Below the pieces are notes generated by a model. It ran no database searches and was not told the DNA's origin. It saw only the letters and a list, made by a program, of their open reading frames with translations. Positions 54,514 through 63,559 of a DNA stretch of 64,000 bases are shown here, one piece after another. How positions within the stretch are numbered: position 1 is the stretch's first letter; each line of letters starts with the position of its first letter. The DNA comes from Pseudomonas cerasi (GTDB taxonomy: Bacteria > Pseudomonadota > Gammaproteobacteria > Pseudomonadales > Pseudomonadaceae), in NCBI RefSeq assembly GCF_900074915.1, contig NZ_LT222315.1:1-64000 (forward strand), in the 5' to 3' direction. Made by a program: the position numbers and the translations under genes.

Positions 54514-55026
54514 ACTACACAGCCCTACTCAAAAAGCTGGGAGCAGGTATCCATCAAAGGGATGAGGAATGGTCCTAACGGGGCCTACGCGTGCACCGTT
54601 TGCGGTTTGCCAATGTCACGTGTTCCGAAGCCTCTGTCCTAGGAAAACCGTTTGGGAAACACCTCATGAGCCACCACAAAACCCCCGATGCCCCTGCCGG
54701 CATGCTGGTACTTGACCAGCGGCAGGTAAGCCTAATGGATATGTTTGCCGGCGCAGATGATCTGCTGGCTGAAGGAGAACAGGCGCATCGTGACGCGCTT
54801 CGATAAACGCGCAACAAGTTTTGCGGCGATAGTCTCATTGGCATGTGCTATGCGGTGCTTGCGACAATACTTTACGTACAAAGCCTAACAAAAAACCAGT
54901 TACCGAAGTTTACTCGGTAACTGGGTTCAATTGACTAGAGGAACCGTGGATTTATTCCATTTTCACTCCGTCAAGCCTCACGCCTTGATTTGTAGTGGGC
55001 AATAAATAAAACAGCATTTCCTTAAA
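54514..55026. other. Region between IS21 and the bacteriocin cassette
   Basis: About 500 bp hold only short frames. One plus-strand frame at 54591-54806 (71 codons, with DAPAGMLVLDQRQVSLMDMF) has mildly protein-like composition but no ribosome-binding site, and may be the tail of a gene cut by the IS. The rest is featureless up to the terminator at 54889-54924. Confidence 0.4.
54889..54924 (-). terminator. Terminator after the immunity gene
   Basis: CCAGTTACCGA pairs with TCGGTAACTGG. On the minus strand the hairpin is followed by a T-run (A-run at about 54889-54895). It lies about 100 bp after the immunity gene stop. Confidence 0.85.
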
Positions 55027-55302
55027 CTAAGCTTTTTTGAAGTCTGGCTTACCGTTGGCGGCTCGCCACTCTTTAAGTATCTTTAATACACCTGCAGGAC
55101 TGTCCTCTACACCTTCTGCGGGGTAAAAAATAAGCCCATTCTTCTCTGGATGTTCACTGATGTCATCAAAGTGCTTAGCAAGCTTACTTATGTACTGTCC
55201 GTACTCATCACCCTCTAGATTTTGTTTGTTGACAAAAAACTCTTCAAGAAACGCTAAAAACTCAGCCTCTGTATACTCTTCATATTTATTTTTAAATTCC
55301 AT
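55027..55302 (-). CDS. Bacteriocin immunity protein (colicin E/pyocin type)
   Basis: This 91-residue acidic protein begins MEFKNKYEEYTEAEFLAFLE. It contains KLAKHFDDISEHPEKNGLIF and YPAEGVEDSPAGVLKILKEW, the classical immunity motif of DNase colicins and pyocins (SEHPxGxDLIYYP). It would block the nuclease of the adjacent bacteriocin in the producer. It starts one base after the bacteriocin stop region. Confidence 0.92.
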   Translation of the reverse strand: MEFKNKYEEYTEAEFLAFLEEFFVNKQNLEGDEYGQYISKLAKHFDDISEHPEKNGLIFYPAEGVEDSPAGVLKILKEWRAANGKPDFKKA

Positions 55303-55303
55303 T

Positions 55304-57274
55304 TCACAATCCCTCTTTCTTGGTGTGAGTTTGAATATGTAGTTTGGGGGTCATTATACGCATGTTTTCCACATCGTAAACCGCTCCGGCTGGATGAACA
55401 GGTATGACGTGATGAATCTCAAATTGACCACGCCCTCCAACTTGCTCGCTCGGAATTGCAAATGGCGCAGTGCCTCCTTTAATCAGAGTATTATTTGATC
55501 CTTTGAATTGTTTTGACAACTCTAGATCAGCACCGACAGCGAGCCAGAAAGCTTTCCGAAAGTCTCTGAAGTTCTTGAACTCCTTGCCGCGAAGCTGATC
55601 AGCAATCTGCGATGGAATGGGAGCCCCTTCACCTTGCGATGCAGCCCCTAGCCAGATCCCCGATACAGGTTGACCGACACCTGTTGCAACGCCCGGATCT
55701 TCTCGCCGATCCCGGAACATCGTATAGATGGGTGGTAAACCAGAGTCTGCCGGAAAAACCGTAATGAAATCATCAAAACTGGCTTCTGAAACAGCCGGGA
55801 ATGCATCTATCCTCCCTTCAACGGGCGTTACTGCAGCCCCCGTATACACGGGTGGAGCTGGCTGTTCAGCAGGCGATGTTGTTGAGCTATTCCCAAGACT
55901 GACAATCGGTGTCCAAATCAATATCCTGGGTGGTACATCTCCCGTCGTCACGCTATAGGTGTTCTGCTCTACATCAAGAACAGCTGATACCACTCTTACT
56001 TTCGACGATGCTGTCAAAGCATCGGTCTTGACAACAAAAACTTCAGACTGCCCATCTGCTGCTGTTTTAGAGCTAAGTCGAAATGGCAAATCAACAGTAC
56101 CACCAGATGCCGCAATCGCTGGCAAGTCTTTACCAAGCTCAGGCGTCAGATCCGACAATGGTGTGTTGAAAGCATAACGCTCAGGTAACTCTCCGTTAGC
56201 CAGTTTGGGTGAATAGACCAAAGCTGACACGCCGACCAAAAGCCCCGAAGCCGTACCAGCGGCTAAATTAGTTAGCGCGGCAACAGCGGAGCGGATAGCT
56301 GCTTGCAAGGTAACTGTCGCCGCTTCGATAACGGCAATCGTTCCCGCAGCCGTCATGATAACGGGAGCGGTAGCTGAAAGCGGGCCAGGCGCACGGAATG
56401 TATTAGCTGTCCGAACGGCCTCTGCAGCAATACGAGCCTGCTCTTCGGCAATGCGTTTGGCTTCCGCAGCTGCTGCTTCATCAGCTAAGCGTTTGGCTTC
56501 CGCAGCCGCAGCTTCATCAGCCAAGCGTTTGGCTTCCGCAGCCGCTGCTTCATCAGCTAAGCGTTTGGCTTCTGCAGCCGCTGCTTCATCAGCCAAACGT
56601 TTAGCTTCTGCCTCTGCAGCAATGCGAGCATCCTCTTCAGCCTGCGCCGTAGCCACGGTCTGTAAAAGTGCAGCTGACTTTTCCGTGAGTATTCGGATCT
56701 TCTCCTCAATAATTTTCGCAGCATAGGCGGCGGTAGCTGACGCTTCCCAACTTTTGAAAACCTCGAGCGGGGTGCCACGATCTTGTCTTGATTGAAAGAT
56801 ATTTACAAAGTCTACTGCGCTTTTTTTAATTTCTACTGCCAACACATTTCTGCCAAAAAAAGCGCTAGCTGCTGCGTTGGCATTTGCCAGTTCTGCAGTG
56901 TTCTGCGTGATCAGGTTATCCACCACACTTTTTTCAGTTTTGGCCTTTTCAAGTGCGGATAAAGGATTGGGCCCGACTGCAGCAGCAATTTCTGCGTCAA
57001 TGTCTGCCGGTAATTGCGGCAAATAGGCCGTAAAGGCTTGCTCAATGTTTCGTTGAGTAGTGGCTACCGTTGCCACCACAGAAATCGTGTACTGCTCACC
57101 TTTAATTCCTTGCTGACTAAAGAACTTATCAATTTCAGCGTCTGCAGGCACTTTACCGTCCCATGGCAGCGGCTTGGCAATCACACCACCTCCTGGAATA
57201 GGACCTGGAGGCTGAGGCAGTGGTGGATCAGGTGTAACGATGATAGGGGGCAGTGTAATCTCGTTCTGTGACAT
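55304..57274 (-). CDS. S-type bacteriocin with HNH DNase domain
   Basis: This 656-residue protein begins MSQNEITLPPIIVTPDPPLP. The middle has about four tandem copies of a 12-residue unit (AAAEAKRLADEA) forming a charged coiled coil (residues about 220-285). A pyocin-type translocation domain follows. The C-terminal nuclease reads KEFKNFRDFRKAFWLAVGAD and ends with HHVIPVHPAGAVYDVENMRI, then TPKLHIQTH, the HNH metal site. AAGGAGAAAGAC precedes the ATG. A LexA-box-like site lies 75 bp upstream, so SOS induction is expected. Confidence 0.92.
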   Translation of the reverse strand: MSQNEITLPPIIVTPDPPLPQPPGPIPGGGVIAKPLPWDGKVPADAEIDKFFSQQGIKGEQYTISVVATVATTQRNIEQAFTAYLPQLPADIDAEIAAAVGPNPLSALEKAKTEKSVVDNLITQNTAELANANAAASAFFGRNVLAVEIKKSAVDFVNIFQSRQDRGTPLEVFKSWEASATAAYAAKIIEEKIRILTEKSAALLQTVATAQAEEDARIAAEAEAKRLADEAAAAEAKRLADEAAAAEAKRLADEAAAAEAKRLADEAAAAEAKRIAEEQARIAAEAVRTANTFRAPGPLSATAPVIMTAAGTIAVIEAATVTLQAAIRSAVAALTNLAAGTASGLLVGVSALVYSPKLANGELPERYAFNTPLSDLTPELGKDLPAIAASGGTVDLPFRLSSKTAADGQSEVFVVKTDALTASSKVRVVSAVLDVEQNTYSVTTGDVPPRILIWTPIVSLGNSSTTSPAEQPAPPVYTGAAVTPVEGRIDAFPAVSEASFDDFITVFPADSGLPPIYTMFRDRREDPGVATGVGQPVSGIWLGAASQGEGAPIPSQIADQLRGKEFKNFRDFRKAFWLAVGADLELSKQFKGSNNTLIKGGTAPFAIPSEQVGGRGQFEIHHVIPVHPAGAVYDVENMRIMTPKLHIQTHTKKEGL

Positions 57275-57348
57275 GTCTTTCTCCTTAATTTGTGGGTCAC
57301 CTTGCAAAATCTCACTCTCAGAACGGATGGTATCGAGGCATGAGATAA

Positions 57349-57364
57349 CTGTATATATATACAG
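57349..57364. promoter_or_regulatory. LexA (SOS) box
   Basis: CTGTATATATATACAG matches the CTGT-N8-ACAG consensus perfectly and is palindromic. It lies between the bacteriocin gene (minus) and a small plus-strand gene and could control both. Confidence 0.9.
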
Positions 57365-57369
57365 TAAAA

Positions 57370-57597
57370 ATGACGGTCGTCAACTCAGAGACCTATAGGC
57401 TTCGCATATCTGAAGACGGCGTAGGCAAAAAAGTGAAGTGGCGTAAACGGAGTTTGATCTTCAATACGTTGGGCCTGCTCGTGCTGCTAGAGGGTGTGCC
57501 GGCTGATTGGGACAACGTCGAAGCCTGGCTGCCCCCTGCAGCTGCAGGTGATGTTCTGGCATTAGCTCAATCATTCAGATCTGCTCAATCGCAATAG
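57370..57597 (+). CDS. Small hypothetical protein next to the SOS box
   Basis: This 75-residue product begins MTVVNSETYRLRISEDG. It has LIFNTLGLLVLLEGVPADWD and a short tail. The ATG lies only five bases after the SOS box, leaving no room for a normal ribosome-binding site, so either translation is leaderless or the frame is not used. It was not recognised. Confidence 0.35.
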   Translation: MTVVNSETYRLRISEDGVGKKVKWRKRSLIFNTLGLLVLLEGVPADWDNVEAWLPPAAAGDVLALAQSFRSAQSQ

Positions 57598-57760
57598 GAG
57601 AGGAGTGCCCTGGCTGTTTGGGCCTCGGTGCAGCTCGATCGTTGACAACCTCTGACGTGCGTTCCCTTCGCTGCGCTCAGGGCCGGGCTTTCGTGCTGCG
57701 CATCGAGCCAGGCCATGAAGCCGACCCGTCTCTCCCCTTCGGGCTTCAATCCTCGCGGGC
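57598..57760. other. Junction region before the chemoreceptor fragment
   Basis: This GC-rich stretch carries no clear gene. It contains short inverted segments such as CCCTTCGCTGCGCTCAGGG near 57664. It probably marks a recombination junction, since the chemoreceptor reading begins abruptly at its right edge. Confidence 0.4.
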
Positions 57761-58540
57761 ATGAGCGAGCAGACAAGCGCAGGCGTTCGTCAGCAAAAAA
57801 TCGAAGTGGATCAGGTGGCCACCGCGATGCATGAGATGGCATCCACGGTTCAGGAGGTGGCGCGTAACACCACCGATGCGTCAGCTGCTGCAACCCTGGC
57901 CGAAGAGCAGGCCCGTCATGGCGGCGCAGTGGTCAGGCAGGCCACGACGCAAATCAGCGAGCTCTCCCAGGCAATCGAAGAACTGGGTGGCGCCATGAGT
58001 GTATTGACTCAGGACAGTGAGAAGATTGGCAAAGTCATTGACGTGATCAAGGCGGTTGCCGAGCAAACCAACTTGCTGGCGTTGAACGCGGCCATCGAAG
58101 CTGCGCGTGCAGGCGAGCAGGGTCGTGGGTTTGCGGTGGTCGCAGACGAAGTGCGTTCACTTGCTCAGCGTACGCAAGACTCCACCAAGGAAATCGAAAC
58201 GCTGATCCTTGCCTTGCAGCAAGGTACGCAAGCCGCCGCCACACTGATGGTATCCAGCCGCGAACGCACATTGGGCACTGTTGAACTGGCGCAAAAGGCC
58301 GAGCAGGCAATCACCCAAATCAACCACTCCATAGGCACGATTCAGGAAATGAGCCTGCAAATATCAACTGCCGCAGAGCAACAAAGTGCCGTGGCTGAAG
58401 AAATCAATCGCAGCATTCTCAGTGTTCGTGATGTGGCAGATCAGTCCGCGATAGCGAGCGAGCAAAGCGCAACGGCGACGATTGAGCTGGCGTCCCTGGG
58501 GCACGACTTGCAAAAAATGACTTCACACTTCAAGACGTGA
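57761..58540 (+). pseudogene. Chemoreceptor (MCP) signalling domain fragment
   Basis: This 259-codon frame starts inside the MCP cytoplasmic domain ([30 protein letters not shown]). It contains the hairpin tip [20 protein letters not shown] and ends SHFKT like full-length Pseudomonas receptors. The sensor, membrane segments and HAMP domain are missing, and no good ribosome-binding site precedes the ATG. It is probably the 3' end of a chromosomal MCP gene carried along with hopAA1. Confidence 0.8.
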
Positions 58541-58566
58541 AACGCAAGTTACAACCCAAAGACCGC

Positions 58567-60030
58567 TTACAAACGCCTGAGCTGAAACGGTGTTTCATTT
58601 TGAGAAAACGCCGAAATCCCACCTTCTTCGATATCAGCTTCCGGAGCGGAGCGATGACGCAGGTTATTGACAGTTCTGCGTAAGCTGGCACCGGTGCTGG
58701 AGATCGCCTCCCCGCTCATGTCCTTGACTGTTTTCGCCAGTTTGACGGTCTGGTCGGCAACATAGCTTGTGGTACTAGATGCGGTCGATTTCACCTTATC
58801 CTGTATAAACGACTCGGCTTTCTTAACCGCAGGGTCAGTCGCCAGTCCAGCGGTGGTCCAGCCTGCGAAAACGCCTACCGAACCCACCAGGTTGCTCAGC
58901 TGACTAACCGCAGCCTTGGTCGCCGGATCAGTGATATTTTTCGTCGCCATTTTCTGCAACTTACTTACCCCGGCGTAACCACCGGCTAGGGCCAGGCCAT
59001 TTTTTGTCAGGCTGGTGGCCGACACCAGACTTCTCACCGCCTTGAGCCCGTCGGTCGCGACGTCCAGTGGCAGGCCGGCCATCCGCTTGCCCGCATTGAG
59101 CGCCGCACCTGAGTAGCTGGCCGACTTGATCGCTTTGTAAGCATCAAGCCAATCAGTTTCTTCACTCAACGCGGCCTTGGGCTCTTTATCTTTCATGCCA
59201 AGTACGAATGCCCCGCCACGCAGGTGATCGCGCGATTGCACACTGAGCATGCGGTCGCCAAAGCCTGCATTCGCAACCAAGCCACCCGCCGTAGATACGC
59301 CAAAATCAACAGCACCCTGCACCGACGGTCTGGACGCTAGTGCTGGAGCCAATACGGTACGCACCACATTTAGCGCCGAGAACGTCTGCACTGCAATCCC
59401 CATGTCCACAACCTGTCGACCAAGCGCAGGCGAGTGGCGCTTCACCGATGCGGCCATCGCATCATGCAACTTGTCCGGCGAAGTGCTCAGGTAATGCAGA
59501 TCACCCCTCGCACGATCCATCATTTTGGTGCCCACCTGGTCCATGGCACCCGACAGCGCTCCGGAAATGAGCGGGGTCAGCGGCTTGAGCGGCGTTGGTA
59601 GCCAATCGCCCTTGTTGATCGCAGGCTGCATGTACTGAAGCACCGAGGCAGCGGCAAATGGCGTGTTCTCAAAAGCACTTGATGCGGTCGTCGCCAAACG
59701 GTCGAACTTTTCCGCCTTGGCGAATGTTTCGGCGATGGTTGCGGGGGTCTCCCCTTCGGAGTAAAGGCGGTTGGCGCGTGTCTCTACCAACGCATCGATC
59801 TGCTCGTTGTGTGCAAGAGCGGCATCACGCTCATCCGGTGAGCCTATTACCGAAAACCTGTGCGCAGCGAACACGTGATGTTTCAGATAATCGGTAATAG
59901 CTTGTAGATCGCGGCTCGAGGTAGTGCTGACAGACCGCACAGAACTCGAAGCAAGGGACGCGTCGGAAGCTGTCCGAAAACTCTCCATTGCAACGCCAGG
60001 CGGTTGTTGGGCGGATTGGTTGATGTGCAT
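58567..60030 (-). CDS. hopAA1: Type III effector HopAA1 homologue
   Basis: This 487-residue product begins MHINQSAQQPPGVAMESFRT. It has the serine-rich secretion region (SDASLASSSVRSVSTTSSRD) and the family body (YMQPAINKGDWLPTPLKPLT, AVQTFSALNVVRTVLAPALA, ADQTVKLAKTVKDMSGEAIS). Length and sequence match HopAA1, usually found in the conserved effector locus beside the hrp cluster. The ATG at 60030 was preferred to one 28 codons upstream because it matches the known N-terminus. A hrp-box-like sequence lies about 170 bp upstream. Confidence 0.88.
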   Translation of the reverse strand: MHINQSAQQPPGVAMESFRTASDASLASSSVRSVSTTSSRDLQAITDYLKHHVFAAHRFSVIGSPDERDAALAHNEQIDALVETRANRLYSEGETPATIAETFAKAEKFDRLATTASSAFENTPFAAASVLQYMQPAINKGDWLPTPLKPLTPLISGALSGAMDQVGTKMMDRARGDLHYLSTSPDKLHDAMAASVKRHSPALGRQVVDMGIAVQTFSALNVVRTVLAPALASRPSVQGAVDFGVSTAGGLVANAGFGDRMLSVQSRDHLRGGAFVLGMKDKEPKAALSEETDWLDAYKAIKSASYSGAALNAGKRMAGLPLDVATDGLKAVRSLVSATSLTKNGLALAGGYAGVSKLQKMATKNITDPATKAAVSQLSNLVGSVGVFAGWTTAGLATDPAVKKAESFIQDKVKSTASSTTSYVADQTVKLAKTVKDMSGEAISSTGASLRRTVNNLRHRSAPEADIEEGGISAFSQNETPFQLRRL

Positions 60031-60196
60031 GGAAATTCTATCTCGGTCTACGGAAGTTTGAGCAGCTGTATCCTGAGTCAGGCTTGTCCGGAGCGAATGT
60101 TTGCGTGAAAGCAATACAGAGAAGTTTCGATCAAACAGCGCCAGAAACAGCGGAAACGTCAGGCTACACTCCAGTTGAACTGGATTTACAAAAAAC

Positions 60197-60225
60197 TGTG
60201 TAGTCGCTGGGCCGTTAACGGTTCC
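60197..60225 (-). promoter_or_regulatory. hrp-box-like promoter of hopAA1
   Basis: On the minus strand GGAACC is followed after 16 bases by CTACACA. The consensus second block is CCACNNA, so one base differs. The distance to the hopAA1 start is about 170 bp. Confidence 0.65.
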
Positions 60226-60321
60226 ATCGCTGCACTACCAGCTCGCCCAGTCGCGGGCTTTGGCAGTACCAAGTACCAGGGCGCGGTTTCGCGTCCGCCA
60301 AAGGCAGATAGGGAATCCGCA

Positions 60322-60990
60322 ATGCTCGACGTAAATAACAGCACCGAATACGAGAAGGTTGCCCAGCAGGTCTACCAAGCGATTCTAGCCAGCGATGAGG
60401 TTGAGACGATGGAGGTACTGCATAACGTCCAAATCACCGGGCGTTCAGGCGTAGCTCACCAGATCGACGTGTACTGGCGCTACCTCAAAGACGGTGTAGA
60501 GCATCAGATACTGGTGGAGTGCAAATACTACAAATCCACCATCGCCCTCATCCACGCACGCAACCTGCTTGGCTTGCTCTCTGACATTCCCAACAGCCAA
60601 GGCGTCTTGCTCACCACTAAGGGGGTTCAGAGCGGCGTGGTGAACCTGTGCAACTTCTACGGAATAAGCCTCAAACGGCTTCGTGATCCCAAAGGCTCTG
60701 ACTGGGATGGCTTTATACAGAAGGTCGAGATCGAAGGCATCCTTAGGCGGACTGAGTATGTCGATTTCGCTCTCAAGATTGATGGTAAGGATGAAGAGTC
60801 AATCGCCACGTTGGCAGGCGATAGCGGCGTCTCAGTGAACACCTTGGAGGCGCTTTTCCAAGACGGCACAGCTTCATCCCCCCAAGCCGTCGACCTCAAT
60901 CCCGGCCTTTTTGGCATAGGCCTCGACCACGGTATAAATGCCGTTGACCTTGCCCCTGAAAAACGTATCCCTTGCCAGGTGCCTCAATAG
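60322..60990 (+). pseudogene. Mrr/PD-(D/E)XK restriction-like gene, 3' end replaced
   Basis: From MLDVNNSTEYEKVAQQVYQA the frame contains a nuclease-like core, HQIDVYWRYLKDGVEHQILV followed by ECKYYKS, with the D and ExK residues of Mrr-like enzymes. A C-terminal alpha/beta part (SIATLAGDSGVSVNTLEALF) follows. After about 60885 the sequence belongs to the IS3-type element, so the last 35 codons are foreign. It is probably inactive or altered. Confidence 0.6.
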
Positions 60991-61555
60991 CCGCAAGGAT
61001 ACGACATGACTAAGCCCAAGACAGACCGCGTTAAATACACCCTCGAGTTCAAGCTTGAGGCCGTGCGACTGGTTGATACAGGCCTGACGCTTGCTGCCGC
61101 TGCCCGCTCTCTGGGTATATCCGACCAGACCTTGTTCAACTGGGTCAAGGCGCATCGCCAAGGCAGGCTGACCGGCGCTGACATCAAGCCTGTCACTCCT
61201 GAGCAGATGGAGATAAGCCGTCTACGAGCCGAGCTGGCACGCGTCAAGATGGAGCGCGACATTCTGGAAAAGGCGACGGCGTACTTCGCAAAAGCATCCA
61301 GCTGAAGTACGCGTTCATTTTTACTCATCGCCGTCTCTGGCCTATCGGTGTGCAGTGCCGGGTGCTGGGCGTCAGTGCGACCGGCTTTCATTGCCACCAA
61401 GCTCGCTGTGCAGCTAATTGCCCTCAACGAGGTTTAAGCGACGCGGCCTTGCTCGTCCACATCCGCGCCATTCATGCCCGCAGTCGTGGCAGCTACGGCT
61501 GGCCTCGTATCTGGCGGGGTTTACTGGCCGATGGGGTCCGTGTCGGCAAACCGAC
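60885..61555 (+). mobile_element. Partial IS3-family element
   Basis: The left part of an IS3-type element is present, with orfA complete and orfB broken off after about 85 codons at 61555, where Tn3-type transposase sequence begins. The exact left end could not be fixed. The right end is lost. Confidence 0.75.
61006..61305 (+). CDS. IS3-family transposase OrfA
   Basis: This 99-residue protein begins MTKPKTDRVKYTLEFKLEAV. It has the helix-turn-helix LTLAAAARSLGISDQTLFNW and a leucine-zipper-like C-terminus (ISRLRAELARVKMERDILEK, then ATAYFAK). It is complete and typical of the IS3 family. Confidence 0.93.
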   Translation: MTKPKTDRVKYTLEFKLEAVRLVDTGLTLAAAARSLGISDQTLFNWVKAHRQGRLTGADIKPVTPEQMEISRLRAELARVKMERDILEKATAYFAKASS

Positions 61556-61931
61556 CGGTCTGCACGCCGACCGCTACGAGTTCTGGCTGTACCGGCAGAT
61601 TAGGAAGCGTTTGAACGAGAAGGCCGACACGCTTGCGCAAATGGACATCCCCTTCCTACGGCAGCCGGTGGACGCCCAGCTCGATGCGCTGACGCGGGAG
61701 CTGCGCGCGCAGTTGCTGGCATTCAACCGCGAGCTGAAGCGGGGCAAGCTGACGCACCTCACCTACGATAAGGACGCGAAGACGCTGATCTGGCACAAGC
61801 CCAAGGGCGAGAATCAGAAGGTGCGCGAGCAGTCGTTCTACGAGCAATTGCCGTACTGCGATGTTGCCGACGTATTCCGCTTCGTCAATGGTCAATGGTC
61901 AATGGTCAATGCCATTTTTTGTCCGCGTTGA
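61290..61931 (+). pseudogene. Chimeric frame: IS3 OrfB start fused to Tn3 TnpA
   Basis: The first part reads like OrfB (YAFIFTHRRLWPIGVQCRVL, then SRGSYGWPRIWRGLLADGVR). At VGKPTGLHADRYEFWLYRQI it switches without a stop to a Tn3-type transposase (DVADVFRFVNG). The frame is then lost in a heptanucleotide repeat at 61884-61911. It is the footprint of a recombination between two elements. Confidence 0.8.
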
Positions 61932-63124
61932 CGCCATTGCAGCCGCGCTATGCGAAGAAGGTGGCCGACGCCGATAGTTTGATGGCGGTCGTCATCGCGC
62001 AGGCGATGAACCACGGCAATCAGGTCATGGCACGCACCAGCGACATTCCTTACCACGTGCTAGAGACGACCTATCAACAGTACCTGCGCCAAGCATCGCT
62101 CCAGGCCGCCAACGACCGGATCAGCAATGCCATCGCCGCGTTGCCGATTTTCCCCCATTACTCGTTCGACCTGGATGCGTTGTACGGTGCCGTCGATGGT
62201 CAGAAATTCAGCATCGAGCGCCCAACCGTGAAGGCGCGCCACTCGCGCAAATACTTTGGCCGTGGCAAGGGTGTCGTCGCCTACACGTTGCTGTGTAACC
62301 ACGTGCCGCTCAACGGCTATTTGATCGGCGCACACGACTTCGAGGCGCACCACGTGTTCGACATCTGGTATCGCAACACGTCGGACGTCGTGCCGACCGC
62401 GATTACCGGTGATATGCACAGCGTCAATAAGGCCAACTTCGCCATCTTGCACTGGTTCGGTCCACGCTTTGAGCCGCGCTTCACCAATCTCGAAGACCAA
62501 CTCCAAGAATTGTACAGCGCCGATGATCCGGCGCTTTACGAGAAGTGCCTGATCCGGCCGGTCGGCCAGATCGATCAGCAGCTCATCATCAGTGAAAAAC
62601 CGAACATCGACCAGATCGTTGCCACGCTAGGCCTCAAAGAGATGACGCAAGGCACGCTGATCCGCAAGCTTTGCACCTACACCGCGCCGAATCCGACACG
62701 GCGCGCGATCTTCGAGTTCGACAAGCTCATCCGTAGCATCTACACGTTACGTTACCTGCGCGATCCGCAGTTGGAACGGAACGTACATCGCTCGCAGAAC
62801 CGCGTCGAGTCCTACCACCAGCTACGCTCGACCATCGCACAGGTCGGTGGAAAGAAGGAATTGACCGGGCGCACCGACATTGGAATCGAGATCAGCAACC
62901 AGTGCGCTAGGCTGATCGCCAACGCCATCATCTACTACAACTCGGCCATCCTGTCGCACCTGCTGACGAAGTGCGAAGCGAGCGGCAATGCCAAGGCCGT
63001 GGCGCTGATCACCAAGATTTCACCGGCGGCCTGGCGGCACATTCTGCTGAATGGGCACTACACCTTCCAAAGCGACAAAATGATCGACCTGGACGCACTA
63101 CTGGCAGGGCTGGAGTTGGGGTGA
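61556..63124 (+). pseudogene. Tn3-family transposase, C-terminal half, frameshifted
   Basis: About 520 codons of a TnpA distinct from the one at 43165-46131 remain. They include MVVIAQAMN-like ADADSLMAVVIAQAMNHGNQ, LDALYGAVDGQKFSIERPTV, GDMHSVNKANFAILHWFGPR and RVESYHQLRSTIAQVGGKKE. The largest open part runs 61895-63124. The 5' half is gone and a 14-bp tandem expansion shifts the frame near 61900. Its right terminus is at 63121-63156. Confidence 0.85.
61884..61911 (+). repeat. Four tandem GTCAATG heptamers
   Basis: GTCAATG is repeated four times without gaps. Two copies would keep the TnpA reading frame (FRFVNGQCHFLSALTPLQ); the two extra copies add 14 bp and break it. This is typical of replication slippage. 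Confidence 0.9.
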
Positions 63125-63156
63125 CGGAATTTTCTGGGGTTCCGGCTTACAACCCC
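63121..63156 (-). repeat. Tn3-family terminal inverted repeat
   Basis: Reading inward on the minus strand it begins GGGGTTGTAAGCCGGAACC. It follows the end of the transposase fragment. Related termini occur at 40044, 41005, 47984 and, more degenerate, 63557. It has landed in a toxin gene. Confidence 0.85.
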
Positions 63157-63288
63157 TGAAAGGGGCAGAACGATGCCACGCAAGCGCTGCCACAACCTTT
63201 CGGCAGCAGCTATATCACGTAAACCTATGTATTCGATTATTGCCGCCAAATCGTTGTCCGCTGATTCTAGCCAGAAAATGGGTAGCAT
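63157..63288 (-). pseudogene. ParE/RelE-type toxin gene cut by the Tn3-type terminus
   Basis: The first 43 codons read MLPIFWLESADNDLAAIIEY then GLRDIAAAERLWQRLRGIVL, typical of the ParE/RelE N-terminal half (usually about 95 residues). Beyond 63157 the frame runs into the inverted repeat, so the catalytic C-terminus is missing. Its start overlaps the antitoxin stop. Confidence 0.75.
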
Positions 63289-63488
63289 CAGGACGCTCGC
63301 CGATGGCGCAATCGTGCCAACCGCTCTGCCATCCTTCGCTCGACTTCATCATGCGGGATAGCAGGGCGAGAGTCGGCCAGACTTGCCTCCACCTTCGCGC
63401 GTAGCCAGACGGTGTAATTGGCCTCTAGCTCTTCAGTTTCAAACTCCGAAACGATAGGCGAACGATCAATCATAAGGATTTTCTCCAT
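63288..63488 (-). CDS. Antitoxin of the broken ParE-type pair
   Basis: This 66-residue acidic protein begins MEKILMIDRSPIVSEFETEE. It contains EANYTVWLRAKVEASLADSR and ends with a basic tail. Its position directly before a ParE-like start, with overlapping codons, fits a ParD/StbD-like antitoxin. It is intact while the toxin is broken. Confidence 0.65.
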   Translation of the reverse strand: MEKILMIDRSPIVSEFETEELEANYTVWLRAKVEASLADSRPAIPHDEVERRMAERLARLRHRRAS

Positions 63489-63520
63489 TTATCTCTGAGT
63501 GAGTTTACACCCGAGCGACT

Positions 63521-63557
63521 GACGAAGGAATTTTCGGCGGTTCCGGCGTGCAACCCC
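63521..63557 (-). repeat. Degenerate Tn3-type terminus
   Basis: On the minus strand it reads GGGGTTGCACGCCGGAACCG, close to the terminus at 63121-63156 and in the same orientation. The two bracket the antitoxin and toxin fragment. Confidence 0.7.
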
Positions 63558-63559
63558 TT

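Noticed and set aside
54591..54806. 71-codon gene after IS21
   Set aside because: No ribosome-binding site or recognisable family; mentioned only as a possible truncated tail.
57585..57893. Minus-strand protein opposite the chemoreceptor fragment
   Set aside because: Its composition matches the complement of the MCP frame and no motif is seen.
60175..60321. Longer N-terminus for the Mrr-like gene beginning MNWIYKK
   Set aside because: It overlaps the hrp-box-like promoter of hopAA1, has foreign composition and no ribosome-binding site.
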